A stretch of 8,769 nt of DNA from contig WQSU01000095.1 in NCBI GenBank assembly GCA_009787675.1, positions 1 to 8,769 on the forward strand, given 5' to 3'. Numbering within the stretch: the first letter of the stretch is position 1; the number at the start of each line of letters is the position of its first letter. The position numbers and the translations under genes are program-made. Source of the DNA: Lentimicrobiaceae bacterium (GTDB lineage Bacteria > Bacteroidota > Bacteroidia > Bacteroidales > WCHB1-69). Below the pieces are notes generated by a model that saw only the letters and a program-made list of their open reading frames with translations, made no database searches and was not told where the DNA came from. Below, one piece after another: positions 1 to 6,300 of this stretch.

Positions 1-1018
1 CGATGGTTTTCTTAGATAATGGCGTTCCGTCATAATTTACGGCTAAGCGCATTCGTGCGTTAAACTCCATGTCGTAGTTTGGAGTGGTTCTTATTACCTT
101 CAAGAACCAATTTTGAGCGGCTTGCCGGTCTTCCATCTTTTCATAGAGCTGCCCTAAAATGAAAAACAAACGCATGCGAAAATCTTTTTTTGGTCGATAC
201 TGTAGCGCTATCTTAATATTGTTAATGGCATCTTCTGTCTCTCCGTTTGGAGCCAAGAGGTTATATTCCGCTTGCGCAGCATAATATTGCAGTCTGACAT
301 CTTTAGTAATTTTTCGCTTCTCCGTTTTCTTCTTGCTTTTTGAGTTGCTCGTACTCTTTTTAGCCTGCGAAGTTGGTTTTTTCTTCTTCTTAATGTTAGA
401 CTTGGATTTCGATTTCGTCTTTAACTCATCATTATCTTTAAGGGTTGTTGATTTTATGTGGCTTTGCCACAATCTTGGTCCAACTTCTTCCATAAGCGCT
501 TGCGCCCGTACAAAATAATCCTGACGCATTTCGGCACGCGCCAGCCAAACCGTAGCTTCCTCAACGCTTCCCCAATCTTTGTAAACATTTATAACGTAAT
601 TAAAAACACGCTTTGCTTCATTATAGTCCTGTTTATAAAAATAAGCCTTTCCCATCATCATATAGGCGTCGTTCATGGGTTTTACGTACTCTTTTCCTCT
701 AACTAAGATAGAATGTTTAAACACTGCTTTTGAAGATTTTTCAATAGCTCTGTCGAACGACGGAAATGCAGAGGTCAAATCTTGTTTAGGAGGATAAAAA
801 TAGATGGGCAGCAATTCCAGGAAGTTGTCTTTTCTTTTTTTATCCAAGTCCGAAATTCCTTTATTTAAGGCTTCTTTTCCATTAAAATTCACGTTATAGG
901 TTGCGGTTACTGTGTGGTATGCACGGTTTCCAAAATTGTTTTTACGGGTAGAACATGATACCCCAAGCAGTAAAACAATGCTCAAAAGAAGAATCCAAAA
1001 TTTAGATGTATGTTTCAA
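1..1018 (-). CDS. porW: T9SS-associated TPR lipoprotein, PorW/SprE-like (3' end outside window)
   Basis: N-terminal 339 codons of a PorW/SprE-type protein, an outer-membrane-associated lipoprotein needed for type IX secretion and, in gliders, for motility. Seen: a short basic N-terminus, a hydrophobic stretch (residues 8-20) and Cys22 in a relaxed lipobox (LGVSC), so a lipoprotein signal peptide. A family-like segment follows, with YNVNFNG (41-47) and LPIYFY (70-75). TPR-like helical pairs lie at about 114-147 and 151-177, then at 243-278 and 279-315. A Lys/Ser-rich linker (193-239) separates the two TPR blocks. The start is TTG at 1018-1016: the frame has a TAA 24 bases upstream, no ATG or GTG between, and the first in-frame ATG is residue 115, which would remove the signal peptide. 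No Shine-Dalgarno is visible. It lies 52 bases after the acyltransferase gene, probably in the same transcript. Family members are roughly 600-900 residues (from memory), so perhaps half is missing. The family call rests on recalled motifs, not on an alignment. Confidence 0.83.
   Translation of the reverse strand, partial: MKHTSKFWILLLSIVLLLGVSCSTRKNNFGNRAYHTVTATYNVNFNGKEALNKGISDLDKKRKDNFLELLPIYFYPPKQDLTSAFPSFDRAIEKSSKAVFKHSILVRGKEYVKPMNDAYMMMGKAYFYKQDYNEAKRVFNYVINVYKDWGSVEEATVWLARAEMRQDYFVRAQALMEEVGPRLWQSHIKSTTLKDNDELKTKSKSKSNIKKKKKPTSQAKKSTSNSKSKKKTEKRKITKDVRLQYYAAQAEYNLLAPNGETEDAINNIKIALQYRPKKDFRMRLFFILGQLYEKMEDRQAAQNWFLKVIRTTPNYDMEFNARMRLAVNYDGTPLSKKTI
302..442 (-). other. Lys/Ser-rich low-complexity linker inside the PorW/SprE-like protein
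   Basis: Encodes residues 193-239 of the lipoprotein. Of 47 residues, 19 are Lys and 8 are Ser, including a run of five lysines (KKKKK) and a KSKKK cluster. It sits between two blocks of TPR-like helices and is expected to be disordered and strongly basic. The coding strand is correspondingly purine-rich, with repeated AAG/AAA codons. The reading frame stays open through it and recognisable TPR sequence resumes afterwards, so it is a true insertion or linker and not a frameshift artefact. Confidence 0.8.
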
Positions 1019-1070
1019 AGTATCAGTGAATTTTAATGGTTAAATGTGCGATAATAGTTAATATTTTTTT
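1019..1070 (-). other. Short intergenic gap before the PorW/SprE-like gene
   Basis: 52 AT-rich bases between the acyltransferase stop and the TTG start of the lipoprotein gene. A nine-base A tract (minus strand, 1072-1064) begins in the TAA stop codon. I see no hairpin followed by a U run, and no Bacteroidota promoter of the TTTG/TAnnTTTG type. The closest match, TACTTTG, is one base short and overlaps the start codon. Readthrough from the upstream gene is therefore the simplest reading. Confidence 0.6.
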
Positions 1071-1967
1071 TTACAACGCAGCCGCCAGCGCAATAGAATA
1101 GAGTTTGGTAAGCGAAGAATCGCCGCGGGAGGAAAGTACACAAGGTGCTTTTGCGCCTGCAAGGAATGCACCCACCTCAGCCTTGTTGAATTTGGTGCAA
1201 CTTTTGTAAAAAACGTTGCCACTTTCAATATTGGGGAACAGCAACCCGTCGGCATCGCCGGCAACTCCGCCTGTCATCTTCTTGATTTTGGCGGCTTCTT
1301 CGTCAACAGCCACATCCAACGAGAGGGGTCCTTCGATTAATGCGCCTGCAATTTGCCCTCTGTCTGCCATTGTGGCAAGGATAGCGGCATCTACGCAAGC
1401 GGTCATGCCTGTGGACATTTGCTCCGTAGCCGCAATAATAGCGATTTTGGGTTGTTCAATGCCTATGGCTTTTGCCGTTTTAATGATTTGTTGCAGAATT
1501 ATTTGCTTTTGCTTCAAATCAGGGGCGGGAATAATAGCACAGTCGCCAGCCACAAGCAACTTGTGGTATGCCGGATTTTCAAAAACAGCAATGTGGGTCA
1601 ACGTGGCATTGGGAGGGCATAAACCTCTCTCTTTATTCAAAATAGCCCGCATATATTTGTCAGTGGAAAGCGCACCTTTCATTAAGATATCCGCCTCTTT
1701 TTGGTTAATGAGGTCGCAACTTTTGGTGGCTGCTTTCACGTCATCCGGTTCATGGATAATGGTAAACTTGCCGGCATTAATATTCAACTGCTTGCACACC
1801 TGTTGAATGGCGGTTTCATCGCCTACCAAAGTGGCATCCACAATGCCAAGTTCAACGGCATGGTTCACAGCTTCAATGGTGTGGTCATCATTGGCAAAAG
1901 CGGCAACCAATCTTTTTTTGGGTTTAGATTTTACTAAATCTACAACTTGTGATAGTTTTGCAATCAT
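1071..1967 (-). CDS. ptb: Phosphate butyryltransferase/acetyltransferase-family enzyme
   Basis: A 298-residue cytosolic enzyme of the phosphate acyltransferase (PTA/PTB) family, which swaps CoA for phosphate on short acyl groups (acyl-CoA + Pi to acyl phosphate + CoA). Length matches the roughly 300-residue Ptb branch, not the longer acetyl-specific Pta enzymes. Seen: VAAFANDD near the N-terminus (21-28), LMKGALST (95-102), IEGPLSLDVAVD (211-222), GDADGLLFPNIESGNVFYK (237-255) and the C-terminal SSRGDSSLTK (279-288) followed by SIALA. These are the usual Ptb landmarks. The start ATG (1967-1965) overlaps the TGA of the upstream PLP enzyme as ATGA, implying translational coupling. Ptb is usually paired with a butyrate kinase (buk), but here the next gene is a lipoprotein gene, so any kinase lies elsewhere. 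Substrate chain length cannot be read from sequence. Butyryl, branched-chain or acetyl are all possible. Confidence 0.88.
   Translation of the reverse strand: MIAKLSQVVDLVKSKPKKRLVAAFANDDHTIEAVNHAVELGIVDATLVGDETAIQQVCKQLNINAGKFTIIHEPDDVKAATKSCDLINQKEADILMKGALSTDKYMRAILNKERGLCPPNATLTHIAVFENPAYHKLLVAGDCAIIPAPDLKQKQIILQQIIKTAKAIGIEQPKIAIIAATEQMSTGMTACVDAAILATMADRGQIAGALIEGPLSLDVAVDEEAAKIKKMTGGVAGDADGLLFPNIESGNVFYKSCTKFNKAEVGAFLAGAKAPCVLSSRGDSSLTKLYSIALAAAL
1964..1967 (-). promoter_or_regulatory. ATGA stop/start overlap between the PLP enzyme and ptb
   Basis: On the minus strand the bases ATGA hold both the ptb start (ATG, 1967-1965) and the stop of the upstream gene (TGA, 1966-1964). This is a classic arrangement for termination-reinitiation, so the two enzymes are likely made in a fixed ratio. 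The A-rich bases just upstream (AATAAACA) carry no Shine-Dalgarno sequence, as is usual in Bacteroidota. Confidence 0.85.
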
Positions 1968-3220
1968 TGTTTATTGAGATTTCTTAATGGCATGGGTTTA
2001 TTATAAAAACCTTGATTTAATTTTTCTTTTACTTCGCTGAAAACGTTTATAGTACGTTCCACGTCTTCTAATGTATGCATAGCGGTAGGGATTAAGCGCA
2101 GCATAAGCACACCTTTCGGGATTACGGGATAAGTAACAATGGAACAGAAGATTCCATAGTTTTCTCTTAAATCAACTACCACATTGGTGCCTTCGTCAAC
2201 GCCACCTTCAAAATATACGGGCGTAACGGGAGATTCTGTTTTTCCGATGTTAAAACCTTTGTCTCTCAATCCTTTTTGTAGCGCATTTACAACCGTCCAC
2301 AGTTTTACTCTGAGTTCGCCTTTGTTTTTGAGGAGCTCCAAACGTTTCAACCCGCCAATTACCATCGGCATGGGAAGCGATTTGGCAAAGATTTGAGAGC
2401 GCATGTTAAAGCGGAGGTGATCAATAATATTTCGTTCGGAGAGTACAAAGCCGCCGATACCTGCCATACTTTTGGCGAACGTTCCGAAGTAAACATCCAC
2501 GCCATCAATGCAGTTCAGATGTTCGGCAACGCCTGCGCCTCTTTTTCCCATAGTTCCGAAGCCGTGGGCATCATCAACCAATAATCTGAACGGGAACTCT
2601 TTTTTCAGTTCCACAATCTGATCCAATTTTCCGATGTCTCCTGCCATTCCAAAAACACCTTCGGTAATCACTAAGATACCGCCTCCGTTTTGTTCAGCCA
2701 CCGGCAAAGCATGGTTGAGTTGTTTGCGTAAACTGTCCATGTCATTATGTTGATACACAAAACGTTTTGCCAAACTCAAACGCAAACCGTCGAGAATGCA
2801 GGCGTGTGCTTCGCTGTCATATACAATCACATCACGGCGTGTGGTCAACACATCAATAATGGAGACCATGCCTTGATAACCAAAGTTCATTAAATATCCT
2901 GCAGGTTTTCCGATAAAATCGGCAAGTTCCTGTTCTAATTTCTTGTGGTAGATGCTATCTCCCGACATCATTCTTGCGCCCATAGGATAGCCCATACCAA
3001 AATCTTTTGCGCCTTGTGCATCGGCTTCCCGCACTTCGGGGTGGTTGGCAAGCCCCAAGTAGTTGTTCAAACTCCATGTGAGCACTTCTTTGCCGTTAAA
3101 CATCATTTTAGGCTGAATTTCACCCTCTAATTTGGGGAACATGAAATAGCCATCCGCCATATCCCGATATTGTCCTAACGGACCGGGAGTTTCTTTAATG
3201 CGTTGAAAAATATCTTTCAT
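1964..3220 (-). CDS. PLP-dependent alpha-oxoamine synthase family acyltransferase (KBL/SPT/CFAT-like)
   Basis: A 418-residue fold-type I PLP enzyme of the alpha-oxoamine synthase family, which condenses an amino acid with an acyl thioester and releases CO2. Seen: NNYLGLANHP (52-61), the Gly-rich MGARMMSG (80-87), His139 in SEAHACILDG (expected to stack on the PLP ring), DDAHGFGT (216-223) with Asp216/217 and His219 contacting the cofactor, and GTFAKSMAGIGG (246-257) with Lys250 as the Schiff-base lysine. All key residues are present. A distinctive N-terminal stretch (GYFMFPKLEG, 24-33) and a C-terminal tail past residue 400 match a Bacteroidota-wide subgroup usually labelled only 'aminotransferase class I/II' or, loosely, glycine C-acetyltransferase. 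Family members include 2-amino-3-ketobutyrate CoA ligase, BioF, serine palmitoyltransferase and the cysteate fatty-acyl transferase of sulfonolipid synthesis. I cannot choose among these from sequence alone. It overlaps ptb by four bases and follows sprA after 121 bases. Confidence 0.88.
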   Translation of the reverse strand: MKDIFQRIKETPGPLGQYRDMADGYFMFPKLEGEIQPKMMFNGKEVLTWSLNNYLGLANHPEVREADAQGAKDFGMGYPMGARMMSGDSIYHKKLEQELADFIGKPAGYLMNFGYQGMVSIIDVLTTRRDVIVYDSEAHACILDGLRLSLAKRFVYQHNDMDSLRKQLNHALPVAEQNGGGILVITEGVFGMAGDIGKLDQIVELKKEFPFRLLVDDAHGFGTMGKRGAGVAEHLNCIDGVDVYFGTFAKSMAGIGGFVLSERNIIDHLRFNMRSQIFAKSLPMPMVIGGLKRLELLKNKGELRVKLWTVVNALQKGLRDKGFNIGKTESPVTPVYFEGGVDEGTNVVVDLRENYGIFCSIVTYPVIPKGVLMLRLIPTAMHTLEDVERTINVFSEVKEKLNQGFYNKPMPLRNLNKQ

Positions 3221-3250
3221 TAGTGATTAGTGGTTAGTGATTAGTGATTA
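3221..3250. repeat. TAGTGAT heptanucleotide tandem array
   Basis: Four head-to-tail 7-bp units directly abut the start codon of the PLP enzyme: TAGTGAT (3221-3227), TAGTGGT (3228-3234), TAGTGAT (3235-3241) and TAGTGAT (3242-3248), with a partial TA after. Read on the coding strand this is ATCACTA repeated, filling exactly the space where a ribosome-binding region would lie. One unit carries a single A-to-G change. Confidence 0.9.
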
Positions 3251-3259
3251 ATATATTAA
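3248..3259. repeat. 12-bp perfect palindrome TTAATATATTAA
   Basis: The bases TTAATATATTAA equal their own reverse complement. The palindrome begins on the last base of the final TAGTGAT unit. It could be a weak operator-like site or simply AT-rich sequence. All-A/T composition makes chance symmetry fairly likely. Confidence 0.4.
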
Positions 3260-3263
3260 ATAT

Positions 3264-3277
3264 GTTTAAAGTTTAAA
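3264..3277. repeat. GTTTAAA heptanucleotide direct repeat (two units)
   Basis: Two perfect adjacent copies of GTTTAAA (3264-3270 and 3271-3277). The same 7-bp period as the two flanking arrays suggests a shared origin, though two units alone would be weak evidence. Confidence 0.6.
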
Positions 3278-3279
3278 GT

Positions 3280-3295
3280 GGATTGGTGGATAGGT
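3280..3295. repeat. GGATTGGT/GGATAGGT octanucleotide repeat (two units)
   Basis: Two adjacent 8-bp units differ at one base: GGATTGGT (3280-3287) and GGATAGGT (3288-3295). They lie between the GTTTAAA pair and the TTAATTC array. Confidence 0.5.
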
Positions 3296-3302
3296 GTAAT
3301 TT

Positions 3303-3339
3303 TTCATTCTCAATTCTCTTAATTCTTAATTCGTAATTC
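3303..3339. repeat. TTAATTC-type heptanucleotide array next to the sprA stop
   Basis: Five related 7-bp units: TTCATTC (3303-3309), TCAATTC (3310-3316), a 2-bp TC interruption, then TTAATTC (3319-3325), TTAATTC (3326-3332) and GTAATTC (3333-3339). On the coding strand the consensus is GAATTAA. The array ends two bases before the sprA stop codon. I see no terminator hairpin here. Confidence 0.8.
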
Positions 3340-3341
3340 TC

Positions 3342-6300
3342 CTACTGTGTTAACATCAGTCTTACACTAATTCCAGCTTCAACATTAGAGTTTGGAAATT
3401 GTGAAAAGATATAGGGTTTGTTTAGAATGTGATTGTAATAAAATCTAAGTCCCACCATACTACTTATTTGATAATCTGCAGTAGCATTGATTTTGAAGTT
3501 GAGCATTCCTGCCGACACTTGATTCACATCTTCTGCAATCTTTCTCAAGGTGGTTGTATTATCGCTCATGGAGAACCCTACAGTAATATTCAAATCACTT
3601 ACAATTTGACGTTTAGAGCCTGCAAAAGAGATGCCTATTTTTAAGTCTTTAAAGCGATAACCGGCGCTTACCGAAAGTTCATTAGTGGACGCTTCAGTGA
3701 TTTGGTTGTTGGCAAAGCTTAAAGATAGATTCCTGCTCATGTTGTATTCTACTTTTATCATCAAACTGTTGGTCAATGTCATATCAAATCCAATCAGAGG
3801 GCGGAAGTTTTCCATCATAGAGATTTGCGCTATATCGTTTTCGGGAATAAAGTTTCCTAACGGGTCTGTTGCATTAGGGTTTCCTGCATCATCTTTTTTA
3901 AACAGAATATTAGATTTGTAATTGCCAATAGAATAGGTACAAGTATAGTTATGATTAATCGAGAAGTTTTGGAACACTTTTGCCATTGCCTTAATTTTAG
4001 TTAACCCGTTGTAGCGTAACTGCCAATTGGGTAAAGGCACAGAGATAAAAGGATTGTTGACTTTCATTTTGCCGGTATCTTTTCCCATATATGCCGACAT
4101 AAACGAATACATCAACACTTCTTGGGAAAGAGCGCTATATCCCAACGGGAAGACGCCTGCAGAATCAGTGCCTATAGAGTTAGGATTGTTCATTGCTAAT
4201 TTTTCTGCAATTGTACTACGCACACCTCTAAATTTATTAAAGACATCATCACTTTTTTTGAATAATGTTTTTAAGCCCACAAAAGTGATGTTGAAATTAC
4301 CGTTAGTGAGAGGTGAAAGAACTTCCTCCGCATCTGCTCTGAAATACTCAGTATAGTTTTTTGTAAACGTACGATTTGCCACTACATCAATACCAAAATC
4401 TTTAAATGGTTCTACTCGCGCTCTGAAATTAATGGTTTGACTAAATCTATCCTGAAAGGCAGTATTGAGTTCGCTACTTTTTGTGATCCAGTCTCCATTT
4501 TTAGCTAATTGGCGTATGTCGGGTTGCCCGCCAAATACATATAAAAATCCGGGTGAGTTTGTTTTAAAGTTAATCCCAAACAGATTGGGCGCATACATGT
4601 ATCCGGGCAGTACTGTTCCCCTTCCTTGCGACCAGTTCAGGTTCACATTACGAACCATCATCAAGAATCGTAACATGCCATCTCCAATTATTTTACCGTA
4701 GTTATGACTTCTTTTCAAACTGTCTTTCTCCGATTTTTTCTTTTTAGGTTCATCAACAGGTTTTCCTGCGACAGGTTTTTGGGGCTGTTTTGGGGCGGGC
4801 GAGTTTACCTTTTTCAAATAGGGGATGTAATTATAGATCGTTACCATATTTACCTGTCCGCTGAGTTGAATTTGGTTTGAGTTTTCAATGGTATTTCCCA
4901 AAGTATCTAAAGACAAGGGGGCGCCGGTGAACCTGTATTGTCCAGAATATCTAAAACTTGATGTAAGCCAGCTAAATAACGGTATTTTGTTAAGGGGGAT
5001 TTGATAGGATACTTCAAAGCGCTGGTCAAAAGTATTCATTCTGCCGCCTTGTCCAAAAGAGCGCCAAATTGAATCTTTTTTCTCACGCGTATCAATCAAT
5101 CCTTGTGGTTCTTGCAAGCGCGAGGTAGCGTTTGCACTGTAGGTAAATTTTAATGAGGAAGTAATGTCCCACTGTAAAGAATAGTTTCTCATCCAGTCGA
5201 AAACTTTCACATAGCTGGTGTCAACGATAATGTTTCCCTGACTTTTAGGGCGATACTTAAATTCGTTAAAGTCTCTGATGACAGAAGTTCTTACAGTAAA
5301 ACTTCTTGGAAGTGGCGTAATATTAAGGTCGCTGATAATTTGCAACCAGGGAGATTTTAACCCTTTTTTCTTACCGACTCTATAATTTTTGGGATTGTGG
5401 CTAAAGTTATACCCAATCTCTCCTTCGTGTCTTTTTTGATTATCAAACTCCATATCAACATCTGTAATCATAACGTTGGAATAGGCATAAGTGAAGTCTA
5501 AGTTTTCAATATCCCAAGGACGCATTTTAAGAGGTTTGTTGAGGTTGCGCTCTTTTCGAACATTGGTAAGGTTTATGTTGTTCCGTTTAACAATATAATT
5601 GGTAATATTTCTAAGCGAATCCCGTTGCGCTTTAGTGTCATACGTTTTCAAATCTTCTTTTAACTTAACGTCCGGATTGAGAGGATTATATTCGGGTACT
5701 TCGCCTTGCATGGAGAAGTCGTAATGGATAGGGATTTTAATGTTCCAATTTTGAGGGAAGAGCACTTTTCCACCATCAATGTTGGTAGCAAAGTCAACCG
5801 AATAGGTGGTAGCCATTTGTCTTTGAGTAACCGACTGGTCTAACCCTCCATATCCGGGAGAAGTAATGGTACCTGAGAGGGCAATATCACCTACATCGGC
5901 AAGGTTAAGTCTCATTCTTCCCAAGGCAGCGGCGCCGGAGCGGTCGTCAAAATCGGTAAGACGAAGTTCATTTACCCAAACTTCCACCGATTTTGGGAGC
6001 CTATCATCTCCATCATTGGTGGACCGTTTTTTAGGATTACGAACACCAATCATAATGGTATTCACACTTCCCAGATTGGGCATTCCCACTACTGAAATTC
6101 GGGCGCCGGGAACAGATTCCCAATAGGGCAAAGCCACATTGAGGTGGTTTCCTGCGCGCAAGGCAATATTTCTACGTTGTTTAATGTTTACAAGCGAATC
6201 TAAAATGATAGTCAGTCTGTTTTCACGGGGCCAAATAGAAGCGGTATCCTGATTATTCCAGTCCGAAAGTTTTGCCGCAACTTCATATTCATAGTAGTTT

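Noticed and set aside
333..706. Overlapping plus-strand open frames of 61 and 82 residues
   Set aside because: Both are antisense to the PorW/SprE-like gene. The Phe/Leu-rich stretch is simply the complement of its Lys-rich linker, not a membrane protein.
1010..1020. TACTTTG as a -7 promoter element for the lipoprotein gene
   Set aside because: It is one base short of TAnnTTTG and overlaps the TTG start codon, so it cannot drive that gene as read.
1216..1806. 196-residue plus-strand open frame
   Set aside because: It lies wholly antisense to the well-supported ptb gene, shows low-complexity shadow composition and has no recognisable family.
3221..3339. CRISPR array
   Set aside because: Repeat units are only 7-8 bp, adjacent and without unique spacers, so this is tandem repetition.
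3221..3341. Promoter or intrinsic terminator between sprA and the PLP gene
   Set aside because: No TAnnTTTG element on the coding strand and no GC-rich hairpin followed by a T run was found. The region is short tandem repeats.
4027..4356. 109-residue plus-strand open frame
   Set aside because: Antisense shadow within sprA, with no family signal.
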